Assembly (NCBI GenBank): GCA_946998935.1
Contig: CAMQBE010000039.1
Coordinates: 1 to 6,244, forward strand
Length of the DNA: 6,244 bases
Source of the DNA: an uncultured Mycoplasma sp.
GTDB taxonomy: Bacteria; Bacillota_I; Bacilli_A; Mycoplasmatales; Metamycoplasmataceae
Direction of reading: 5' to 3'
This document shows, one piece after another, positions 1 through 6,244 of this stretch (positions are counted from its first letter, which is position 1; each line of letters starts with the position of its first letter). The notes under the pieces are model-generated. The model worked only from the letters and a program-made list of their open reading frames with translations. It made no database searches and was not told the origin of the DNA. The translations under genes were made by a program, and so were the position numbers.

Positions 1-385
1 AAGATACAGCATCACGATAACGTTGCACAGTGTGAGACCATTGAATATTTTCAATCATATTTTTAAAACCTAAAGCCATCGATATAAAGCCTGTAAAGCC
101 GAAGAAAACAAGATAACCAGTATATTTGCCATTTGCAAAAATACCTACTTGTGTATAAGTTAATGTGAACAAAATAATAGATAAAAGCATTATGCTAAAT
201 CACATTGAACAAAGCACAATTTTAAGAATTTTTTCACCGCGAATTACTTTATAAACTCTTGGTGAAATTTGATTTTTAGGATCCCTATAAACTTTACTAT
301 TTGCTTCGTTCAAATAATTATCGCGATTGTTTTGAACTATTTCAATAGTCGAGTTATTTTCTATTGGTCTATATCTGTGTTCCAT
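1..385 (-). CDS. Mycoplasma membrane protein, C-terminus beyond window (possibly MSC_0882 family)
   Basis: The gene starts at ATG 385-383 on the minus strand and stays open to the window edge, giving 128 complete codons when TGA (202-200, Trp62) is read as Trp. A good ribosome binding site, AAAGGA at 396-391, sits 5 nt upstream and fixes the start. Residues 1-50 are polar and charged, with ISPRVYKVIRGEK at about 41-53. A first membrane segment covers about 54-79, a short loop carries GIFANG at 81-86, and a second hydrophobic segment spans about 90-107. It is followed by a charged, aromatic stretch (QWSHTVQRYRD, 115-125). The RDP...ISPR.YK..R.EK start followed by membrane spans reminds me of the MSC_0882 family of mycoplasma membrane proteins. 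That is recall only, and no function is known to me. The gene is transcribed divergently from the next one, from its own promoter at 411-438. Confidence 0.8.
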
Positions 386-410
386 TATTTTCCTTTTACT
401 ATATACTACT

Positions 411-438
411 ATTATAAAGCACTCTATAATTATTACAA
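411..438 (-). promoter_or_regulatory. Promoter of the leftward membrane-protein gene
   Basis: On the minus strand TTGTAA (438-433) is followed after 16 nt by a perfect TATAAT (416-411), close to the sigma-70-type consensus. Transcription would begin near 404, leaving a leader of about 20 nt that contains the AAAGGA ribosome binding site at 396-391. Confidence 0.6.
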
Positions 439-663
439 TTAAATATATTAAATAAAAAAATTTTCATAATAACGACTTTTTTAAAAAATATTTTTTGACT
501 AATATGCCTATAAAACAAAGAAATAAGAAAAATAGCACAAAATTTAAAATGATAAAACTAAATATAGCAAAACTTTGTACATAAAAAAATAAATATCGCT
601 AATTTTGGTATCTTTTTTTATAAAAAAATTCGACCTTTTTTTGCTTAAAAATAGATTATAAAT

Positions 664-712
664 TTGCTACTACTATATAATTAGTGCGTATAATAAAAAA
701 TATTTTTATAAT
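664..712 (+). promoter_or_regulatory. Promoter region with three TATAAT boxes
   Basis: Three exact TATAAT hexamers occur at 676-681, 689-694 and 707-712, all on the plus strand ahead of the gene starting at 730. The middle one has a plausible -35, TTGCTA at 664-669, at a slightly long 19-nt spacing. The third is too near the ribosome binding site to leave much leader. In DNA this AT-rich some exact matches are expected by chance, so which box is used is uncertain. Confidence 0.5.
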
Positions 713-729
713 AAAAGCTAGGAGAAGTA

Positions 730-1329
730 ATGGAAACCAATGCAACTAATAATCAAAGCAAAACAAACTATCAAAACCAAAATAATGCTAAACAAGCTAA
801 AACTAAAAAACCTAACAAAAACATAAAATTCAAAAAATTTCTAAATCAAAATAAATTAATAAAAGCTATGTTTGGTATCTCAGCAATTTTCTTATTTTTC
901 TTATGCTTATTAACTCCAATTGGTATTCTAGCTGACGGTGAAGCAAGAAACGCATTATTGTATACCAATATTTTCTTTATATGTATAAGTGGATTCATAG
1001 CATTAATTCTAAACACAATTTTAGTTATAGAAATGGACCAAAGAAAATGATATGTTTATGTCGTAATATTATCCATTGGTTACATTAGCGCATTTATTCT
1101 TAGCATTGTAGGATGTATTTACTTATTAAAAGAGTTAAATCATAAAGATGTTTTAGCAACAAGAGTTACAGGGCACCATTGAAAAACTGATATTTCATTT
1201 ATTGAAGACATTAATGAAAGCAAAAAAGATACAACTGAAGACGAATCTGAAGAAGCTATTATTGTTACAACCGTCTTAGATAGAGAAGACGAAGAACAAG
1301 AAAGTAAAAAAAAAGAAAGTAAAAAATAG
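730..1329 (+). CDS. Small membrane protein with three predicted membrane segments, function unknown
   Basis: A 199-aa protein when TGA at 1048 (Trp107) and 1180 (Trp151) is read as Trp. The start is firm: AGGAGAA at 720-726 lies 3 nt before ATG 730. Residues 1-43 are polar, rich in Asn, Gln and Lys, with no signal cleavage site. Hydrophobic segments cover about 46-67, 78-101 and 108-134. A short loop after the first carries GILADG (65-70), and a Trp/Lys-rich hinge lies near 103-107. From about 150 onward the tail is strongly acidic and then ends in a Lys/Glu repeat (ESKKKESKK). By the positive-inside rule the basic N-terminus is probably cytoplasmic, putting the acidic tail outside, but this is inference. 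I do not recognise a family. The GI(L/F)A(D/N)G loop resembles one in the divergent neighbour, suggesting distant kinship at most. The gene is apparently transcribed alone, ending in the shared terminator. Confidence 0.85.
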
Positions 1330-1362
1330 GCTTGCCCACTCAAAGGTTCAAAGCCTATTTTT
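1322..1362. terminator. Bidirectional terminator between convergent genes
   Basis: A perfect 12-bp inverted repeat pairs AAAAATAGGCTT (1322-1333) with AAGCCTATTTTT (1351-1362) around a 17-nt loop. On the plus strand the stem ends in five T, on the minus strand in six T, so it can act as an intrinsic terminator both ways. The rightward gene's stop TAG (1327-1329) is inside the left arm, and the leftward gene's TAA (1363-1361) overlaps the right arm. Confidence 0.8.
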
Positions 1363-1786
1363 AATTTATAGTTTGATCAAAAAATCCGTCAGGAAAATGA
1401 CAACTTTTGTCGGGGTCATTATTGTCAATTCTTTCAATTCAATTATTAAATGATAAATTAGTGTTTTGTAAAAACATAATCATTTTTTGATAAGCTCATT
1501 TAACACTATCATCAAGTGGATTATATGGTATTTTTTGTTTCCTATTATTTTCAATTCTAGCTAAAAAATCTCGATATTGTTTTAAGTTTGCAACTACCTC
1601 AGGATATTTTGGATTTTTAGCATATCAAGCAATATTTTCGCTTGAAACATATTCTAAAGACTTGTTGTAAGTCTTAATATAAATTTCTTCATAATTTGTA
1701 TTATCGAATCATGAACATTTTGCAGACGCTACAATAGGCATTATAGTCAAAGGCATAATTATAGTTAATATTGCTTTTTTCTTCAT
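1361..1786 (-). CDS. Small lipoprotein of unknown function
   Basis: A 141-aa protein read on the minus strand from ATG 1786-1784 to TAA 1363-1361. It contains four TGA codons (Trp26, 54, 97, 116), so it is invisible under the standard code. The N-terminus is a bacterial lipoprotein signal: MKKK, a hydrophobic core (AILTIIMPLTIMPIVASA) and Cys24. The lipobox reads S-A-K-C, and the Lys just before Cys is atypical, so lipidation is likely rather than certain. The mature part (about 25-141) is polar and rich in Tyr, Asn and Lys, probably helical, with one more Cys at 129. There are no membrane segments, repeats or known catalytic motifs that I can see. I do not recognise a family. There is no Shine-Dalgarno sequence upstream. 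A TATAAT only 11 nt before the start suggests a nearly leaderless mRNA. It faces away from the lipoprotein-nuclease-transporter operon and shares its control region. Confidence 0.8.
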
Positions 1787-1797
1787 TTTGAAATTTA

Positions 1798-1806
1798 ATT
1801 ATAACA
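1798..1806 (-). promoter_or_regulatory. Extended -10 promoter of the small lipoprotein
   Basis: On the minus strand the sequence TGTTATAAT (1806-1798) is an exact extended -10 element (TGn-TATAAT). No good -35 lies at the normal distance, which fits the extended -10 class. Only 11 nt separate the box from the start codon at 1786, so transcription should start about 5 nt or less before it. Confidence 0.55.
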
Positions 1807-1819
1807 CTCAATGCTCGTA

Positions 1820-1841
1820 TTTCATACTATGTTTTCATACT
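1820..1841. repeat. Direct repeat TTTCATACT x2 in the divergent control region
   Basis: TTTCATACT occurs at 1820-1828 and again at 1833-1841, with a 13-bp period. The copies lie between the two divergent promoters, upstream of both -10 boxes, and could be a regulator binding site. In AT-rich DNA this could still be chance. Confidence 0.45.
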
Positions 1842-1843
1842 CT

Positions 1844-1860
1844 AATCTAATAATTAGATT
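1844..1860. promoter_or_regulatory. Candidate operator palindrome
   Basis: AATCTAAT-A-ATTAGATT is a perfect 8+1+8 inverted repeat covering the -35 region of the rightward operon promoter, 4 bp upstream of its TATAAT. Position and symmetry suit a dimeric transcription regulator. No regulator gene is visible in the window, so this is inference. Confidence 0.4.
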
Positions 1861-1864
1861 TTAT

Positions 1865-1870
1865 TATAAT
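1865..1870 (+). promoter_or_regulatory. -10 box of the lipoprotein-nuclease-transporter operon
   Basis: An exact TATAAT, itself inside a 12-bp palindrome (1862-1873), points toward the large lipoprotein gene. No good -35 hexamer is at 16-18 nt; that region holds the candidate operator. The start would be near 1877, giving a leader of roughly 110 nt. It is the best -10 candidate in the gap. Confidence 0.5.
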
Positions 1871-1924
1871 AAAACCGAGGCACAGAAGATTGAAAATATT
1901 CTATCATTTTTAACCACTCTCCTC

Positions 1925-1959
1925 TTTTGATTCTCTTAAAACCTAGTTAAGATTCAAAA
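1925..1959 (+). other. Hairpin in the operon leader
   Basis: TTTTGA (1925-1930) pairs with TCAAAA (1954-1959), and TCTTAA (1934-1939) pairs with TTAAGA (1947-1952), around a 7-nt loop with a small internal bulge. The stem ends 7 nt before the AAAGGA ribosome binding site (1967-1972). It is A/U-rich and weak and has no following T run, so it is not a terminator. A role in mRNA stability or start access is possible but unproven. Confidence 0.35.
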
Positions 1960-1986
1960 TATTATGAAAGGATTTATTCAACTAAC

Positions 1987-4266
1987 ATGAAAAAAAATAT
2001 TATTCTCCCTTTGTCATTAGTCTCAACATTTTCATTATTCCCAGTTGCTTTGTCAGCTGGTTGCAATAATAATGGTTCTAACGATGACGACAAAAATTAC
2101 GAAGCTGAAAAAGACGAAGGTGGTAAAGCAATTTATGCAAACGACCGCTTCAAAGCAAAAGCTTTTGAACAAGATGATGATGGAAAAATCATTTTAGGTG
2201 TTACCTTCACAGAAGGAAAACCACAATGAGCTGCTCTTCAAGGTATTATTGATGTTTACAATAAACTTGGACAAGATAAAGCATGGAAAGCAGCACACCC
2301 AGAATACTTACCAATTGAATTGAAAAACATTGGTGGTGGATACCAAGCTGGATTTGAAGATGTATCTAAAAAACTTGGCGAAAAAGTTGGAAACGTATTT
2401 TACAACTTAGTAGCAGGCTATACTAATGTAGCTTCAGAATTAGCTGCTCATGGTATGCTTTTAAATTTTGAAACAGGAGTCCCTGGTGCTACATCAATTA
2501 GCCTAGATGAAAACATAGCGCCATCATTCCGTGGAGGCAACAAAGATTTAACTTCAAATATTCGTAACGACGGAACTTGAGTACTACCTGTTATGAAATC
2601 ATCAATAGGTCTTGGTGTAAACAAACCATTAATGTCATACATTTTTGAAACAATGTTATCTGCCGGTGCAACTCTTAATGCTGATTTAAATGATTTTAAA
2701 AACGATATAACCACAAACGGTGTTTCAGATAAAGAAGCTATTAAAACAAAATGAGGCGAACCTTTAGAAGTAGCTAAATTAAAAGAAATAATTGGAACAA
2801 ACTACGAAATAAGCAAAAGCACATTCACTGTTGGCCAAAAATTATTAGAGTTTATTCAAAAAGCTCAAAAATTATTTAAAAACTCTAACAAAGAAAGTGC
2901 ATCATACAACAAAGACCTACACATCATGGGTATTGATGACATAATTGGACTTTTACAAACATGAGTTTATTCATCTATTGATGCAGATAGAGCAAAAATG
3001 TATATTACCAAAGATTCTAAAGGTAATGTCCACTATTCAGGTATTAAAGATAGTGACTCTCCAGTTGGCAAGGCCATGAGAAATATCTTTGACTCACTTA
3101 AACAATGTTTCGACACTGGAGCGCTAGTATTGCAAGGACCAGGCCAATATACTTCAACTGATCAAATATATCACTCATTTGCATTAGGTGCTGGTTCAAC
3201 TGCCGGTTACACATATAACTATAATACTGGTAAAAATAGTTACTTTTTTACTACCAAAACTGGCAATATAAGACTTGACATCAACAATAACTACAATACT
3301 GTTTCATATGTACACAAAAAAGCTGGAAATAATGATGTTGTATTCATTGGAGCTAGCGATACAGGACACGTAAATAAAATTGTAAAATCAACAACAACAG
3401 AACCTGGAAAATTCGACTATGTAGCGGCAAATGCTGAAGCTGATGGTAAATTAGCTGATTTAATAACAAAAATAGGCGAACTATCAGCAGACCCAACAAC
3501 CGCTACTACATTAAACAATTTTAAACACTATGTATCAATGGTTAAAGATGGCGATAACTCAGATGCAAGCAAGAAAATTAAAGAACTTGCTAGTGTTAGT
3601 GCAAATGGAATTACTTCAATAGGAAAATACAAACAAGGCAATAAAACTTTTGAAGCTTTCTATTGAACTAAAGAAGCAATAAATAAATTGTGCAACTTTG
3701 CAAAAGTTGAAGCTTCTGGTACACTACAAGCAAACGAATTTACAGCTTTGGATATACCTACAAAATGAACAGAAAACGATCAATATAATGTTGTTTATAC
3801 ACAAGGCCCTTCATTAATGGGAATCCATGCAAACGAAAGGGAAGACAAAGCTACAAGATTATTTGTTAAGTTTCTACTTTCAAACGATAAATATGATTTT
3901 GTTTACAAATTACAAGGTAAACGAGAAGAAACAGTTAAAAGTGTCACTCCTTCTATATTCCTTGAACAAAAAGCTTCATACGTATTACCTAAGGTAGATT
4001 TTGAAAAAGGAAACCCTTTTGCAACTCATAAAAATAAATATTTATCTAAAGCATACGAAGCATTTTCAAACACCGTTACACATGAAGACACTTGAAAAGC
4101 ATTTGAAGATTACGGTGATACAAACTCTGACGCTTTCAGAGATAGCCTTGCTTCTGCATTTAGAGGAGTTTACGAAAAATCTAAAAATAATCAACCAATT
4201 AATGACTACAAGACAGAAATTGTAAATAAAGTTGTTGAATTATGTTCAACATTTATCAATAAATAG
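1987..4266 (+). CDS. P68-like surface lipoprotein, probable ABC transporter solute-binding protein
   Basis: A 759-aa protein read through seven TGA Trp codons (81, 198, 256, 326, 560, 594, 703). The signal peptide has Lys2-Lys3, a hydrophobic core and the lipobox L-S-A-G-C with Cys26, so it should be lipid-anchored on the outer face of the membrane. A flexible Asn/Asp/Lys linker follows (27-45). The rest has no membrane segment and reads like a bacterial extracellular solute-binding protein: a region near 196-205 (GTWVLPVMKSS) like the sugar-binding 'LP...S' strand, FALGAGSTAGY at about 398-408, and a late EDKATRLFVKFLLS segment (about 619-632) like the conserved helix of that family. It resembles the lipoproteins called P68 family in mycoplasmas, from memory. 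The start is preceded by AAAGGA (1967-1972), an unusually long 14 nt away, but the signal peptide leaves no better start. It leads the operon with the nuclease and ABC ATPase, and the natural substrate is unknown. Confidence 0.85.
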
Positions 4267-4293
4267 TTAAACAAAATAATTAAATATTGAACG

Positions 4294-4326
4294 CAAAATA
4301 AGAAATTATTTTGTGGTTCTTATTTT
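4294..4326 (+). promoter_or_regulatory. Two mutually exclusive hairpins between lipoprotein and nuclease genes
   Basis: Hairpin A pairs CAAAATAA (4294-4301) with TTATTTTG (4306-4313) around a GAAA tetraloop. Hairpin B pairs AAAATAAGAA (4295-4304) with TTCTTATTTT (4317-4326) around a 12-nt loop. Both use the same left arm, so only one can form. Hairpin B reaches within 2 nt of the nuclease ribosome binding site (4329-4336) and ends in a T-rich run. It could be a weak terminator or processing site that lowers nuclease expression relative to the lipoprotein. No separate promoter is obvious in this 74-bp gap. Confidence 0.5.
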
Positions 4327-4340
4327 ATAAAGAGGTATTA

Positions 4341-5555
4341 ATGATAAAAAAATTTATAAACCTTAGTTTAGCAGGTTCGTCAATTTTATTACCGCTAACC
4401 TTTGTAGCCACTAGTTGTAAACACAACGATAATGAAGATGAAGTACATTATGATATTTTAAACATTACGAAATGTAAAAGTAAAAAAATAAAGTCAAGTG
4501 AATTTGAAGAAATTAAAAAAACTATTGATTTTTCAATGAACAAGCTTATGAGCGAATTTCAATTAAAAGATGGTATAACTGGCGATAGTGTATCAGAATA
4601 TTGAATTACAAAACACTCTTTCAAGAAAAATCAAGTTCAAGTTGATAAATATGTTTTGACTTTGGATTCAGTATCAAATAATCATCAATTTGATAAAACA
4701 CAAAGAATAACATCAAGCACCAATCATTTTAAAAATGAAAAAATTTTCAAATTAACTGTAGCTAACAGAGAAACTAATGAATTATATTTTAGCAACTATG
4801 CTGCTAGAACAATTAGTTACATTGCTGAACAAGATATAACTCTACCAATACCTGAAGATGTTATTTCTACAAATCTTGATATGAACGATTTAGTAACTAT
4901 AAATGTAGATTGAAACCAAGTTAATTATTATGACGGAATAATTGACGACTTCGCAGACGGAGATACTGTTTATACTAAAATAACTAACAATCCAAAGGGC
5001 ATCAAGTCAGTTGAAGGAAATGCTTATAAAGCAGGCGATCGAGTAAAAATTAGAGTTCATTCAATTGACACCCCGGAAAAGGCTGTTGGGCAACAAAAAG
5101 CCTGTGAATTTGAACAACAATTCGCTGAATTATCTTCTAAGTTCGTAACTGATAATTTTAAAAAAGGGAAACCATTAAGATTCATATACTCAGGTAAAGA
5201 CGGCTACGGTAGAGATGTTTGCAGTATCTTTTTCAATAAAGATCTAACTACTGATGGGAATTATGACCACTCTTATTCTGTAGAAATTGTACGTCGTGGA
5301 TTATCACTGCCTTATACCATGGAAGGCCGTGCTGATGTTGCTAAATTCAACAACCCAAGGGAAATTCCTCACTATACTTATAAAGCTATAGCAAAAGGAT
5401 TAAAAGAAGCTAAAGATAAAAAATTAGGTTTCTTTAAAATATTTGCTACCCCAGATATTATTTCAGACGAAGTTTATATTATTAAGAAAAATCAAGGATA
5501 TATCTATTTCGATGAAACGAATGATAAATACTATTTTAAAGGACAAACAATATAA
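4341..5555 (+). CDS. Surface lipoprotein nuclease with staphylococcal-nuclease (SNase) domain
   Basis: A 404-aa protein, with TGA as Trp88 and Trp191. ATG 4341 follows AAAGAGGT (4329-4336) and opens a clear lipoprotein signal ending A-T-S-C with Cys26. Residues 27-185 match nothing I recognise. The SNase domain lies at about 195-330 and keeps every catalytic residue: DGDT at 206-209 (Asp208 = Asp21 of S. aureus nuclease), Arg238 (Arg35), Asp243 and Glu246 in IDTPE (Asp40, Glu43), and Arg291 in GYGRD (Arg87). The protein should be a Ca2+-dependent, sugar-nonspecific nuclease cutting DNA and RNA on the cell surface. The spacing between the two Asp is longer than in S. aureus, through an insert at about 212-232. 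A C-terminal extension of about 70 residues follows the domain. From memory it corresponds to M. genitalium MG_186 and M. hyopneumoniae mhp379. It sits between the solute-binding lipoprotein and the transporter ATPase, implying coupled digestion and uptake. Confidence 0.92.
5538..5543 (+). promoter_or_regulatory. Ribosome binding site inside the nuclease gene for the ATPase
   Basis: AAAGGA within the last codons of the nuclease gene lies 11 nt before the overlapping ATPase start ATG 5555. Together with the TAATG overlap it favours coupled translation and settles the ATPase start. Confidence 0.65.
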
Positions 5556-6244
5556 TGCTATGATTCAAACAATTAGTCGACTATTTTAAGAGACTTACAA
5601 TCAAAGAAAATCCAGTCGACCAAAAAGAATTTGAAAGATTAGAAGAAAGAGTTATTCGCTATTATTTAAGCGAAGAAAATGACATCCCAGCTATTGAACT
5701 TAAACACGTTTTTATAGACTTTGGTGAAACATTAGCTGTAGATGATGCAAGTTTTAAAATACCTGAAGGCAAACTCGTTACACTTCTAGGACCTTCAGGC
5801 AGTGGTAAAACTACTACTTTGAATGCTATTTCTGGTCTTTTAACAATTACAAGTGGAAAAGTCTTATTCTATGGAAAAGATGTAACCAATATTTCTCCTC
5901 AAAACCGTAAGCTAGGTTTTGTCTTTCAAAACTATGCTTTATACCCCCACATGAGTGTGTATGACAATATCGCTTTTCCGCTTAAAAACGATGCCGAATG
6001 GCAAAATAAAGTTATAAATAGAAAAATTAAATCAATTAATTCTATTCGCAACATATATTTAAAAGCACTTGGTGCTAATCAAGCTGACTTAAACGAATTA
6101 GATAAAAGATGGCAAGTATATGAAAATATAGAACACCAAACCGCTTTTGAATTGCAAAAATTCAATGTAAAACATAATGAAGATTTAGATAAAAAAGCCA
6201 CTGATTATAAAATGGCAAAAGTTCACTACAATGCACAATTATCT
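5555..6244 (+). CDS. ABC transporter ATP-binding protein, UgpC/MsmK type, C-terminus beyond window
   Basis: The first 230 codons of a gene that continues off the window. ATG 5555-5557 overlaps the nuclease stop by one base, and TGA 5561 is Trp3. An unusual basic and acidic N-terminal extension (1-45) precedes the ATPase fold, which starts near IELKHVFIDFG. Walker A is GPSGSGKTTT at 79-88 with Lys85. The Q-loop is FVFQNYALYPHMSVYDNI with Gln125, typical of the carbohydrate-importer subfamily (MalK/UgpC/MsmK). After NIAFPLKND (about 138-146), where bacterial relatives soon reach the LSGGQ signature, this protein instead has a charged, helical insertion of at least 84 residues running to the window end. 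Such a long insertion is known from memory in mycoplasma UgpC (M. genitalium MG_187, near 585 aa). Signature, Walker B and switch His are not in view. It should power import with two permeases encoded downstream, and substrate specificity cannot be read from this part. Confidence 0.92.

Larger units (their letters stand above)
386..729. other. AT-rich divergent intergenic region
   Basis: This 344-bp stretch lies between two divergent membrane-protein genes and holds no convincing gene. It is extremely A+T-rich, with many A and T runs, including a perfect 16-bp palindrome of T7A/TA7 at 613-628. Its outer ends carry the promoter and ribosome binding site for each flanking gene. The central part (about 440-660) shows no recognisable RNA gene or operator. 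Confidence 0.7.

Noticed and set aside
504..584. 26-codon open frame in the divergent intergenic region
   Set aside because: It has no Shine-Dalgarno sequence and no promoter with suitable spacing, and its Lys/Asn-rich content is what AT-rich noncoding DNA gives.
613..628. T7A/TA7 palindrome as a terminator
   Set aside because: It contains only A and T, would be very unstable as RNA, and no gene ends nearby since both flanking genes point away.
1140..1343. 67-aa open frame on the minus strand
   Set aside because: It is antisense to the acidic tail of the 199-aa membrane protein; the Ser-rich product mirrors GAA/GAC codons, and there is no ribosome binding site.
2448..2714. 88-aa open frame on the minus strand
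   Set aside because: It lies wholly antisense inside the large lipoprotein gene, which has a signal peptide and consistent coding; no start signals support it.
2227..4095. The large lipoprotein as a decayed gene split by several stops
   Set aside because: All interruptions are TGA and occur also in neighbouring genes and at a plausible Trp codon 3 of the ATPase; read as Trp the frame is intact over 759 residues.
4001..4225. 74-aa open frame on the plus strand
   Set aside because: It is an out-of-frame shadow of the large lipoprotein, rich in Thr, Leu and Lys without a ribosome binding site.
4311..4340. Upstream TTG start adding ten residues to the nuclease
   Set aside because: ATG 4341 has the ribosome binding site directly before it and gives a normal lipoprotein signal peptide (MIKKF...); the extension would overlap the hairpins and spoil the signal.
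1..6244. CRISPR array, insertion sequence, tRNA or rRNA gene
   Set aside because: No regularly spaced repeats, transposase-like reading frame, terminal inverted repeats or tRNA/rRNA-like sequence were seen on either strand.

Overview
The window is AT-rich chromosomal DNA from a wall-less bacterium of the Mycoplasma group, probably a Mycoplasmopsis/Metamycoplasma-type species. The direct evidence is that every long reading frame is interrupted by TGA but not by TAA or TAG, and the frames become full-length family members once TGA is read as tryptophan (genetic code 4). In the large lipoprotein 7 of 8 Trp codons are TGA. The lysine-rich lipoprotein signal peptides ending in Cys and the very AT-rich intergenic DNA fit the same group. 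Genus and species are inference.

Left part (1-1363): two divergent membrane-protein genes share a 344-bp AT-rich intergenic region with a promoter facing each way. The leftward gene (start at 385) runs off the window and may belong to the MSC_0882 family of mycoplasma membrane proteins. The rightward gene (730-1329) encodes a 199-aa protein with three predicted membrane segments and an acidic tail. It meets a leftward small lipoprotein gene (1786 to 1361, 141 aa) end to end at a compact hairpin that can terminate transcription both ways.

Middle (1787-1986): a 200-bp divergent control region. It holds an extended -10 promoter lying so close to the small lipoprotein start that the mRNA should be nearly leaderless, a 9-bp direct repeat, a 17-bp palindrome, a TATAAT box for the rightward operon and a leader of about 110 nt with a hairpin.

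Right part (1987-6244): an operon of a large lipoprotein resembling a transporter solute-binding protein (P68-like, 759 aa), a surface lipoprotein nuclease with a complete staphylococcal-nuclease active site (404 aa), and the start of a sugar-type ABC transporter ATPase (UgpC/MsmK-like, cut by the window end). The first two are separated by 74 bp containing two mutually exclusive hairpins; the nuclease and ATPase genes overlap by one base (TAATG). From memory, this order matches M. genitalium MG_185-MG_189, where two permease genes follow. The likely joint role, by inference, is to degrade host nucleic acid at the cell surface, capture the products with the lipoprotein and import them by the ABC transporter. 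Mycoplasmas depend on this because they do not make nucleotides de novo. The set is not a new system in itself, but the linkage, the attenuator-like spacer and the small unrecognised lipoprotein are the parts most worth following up.
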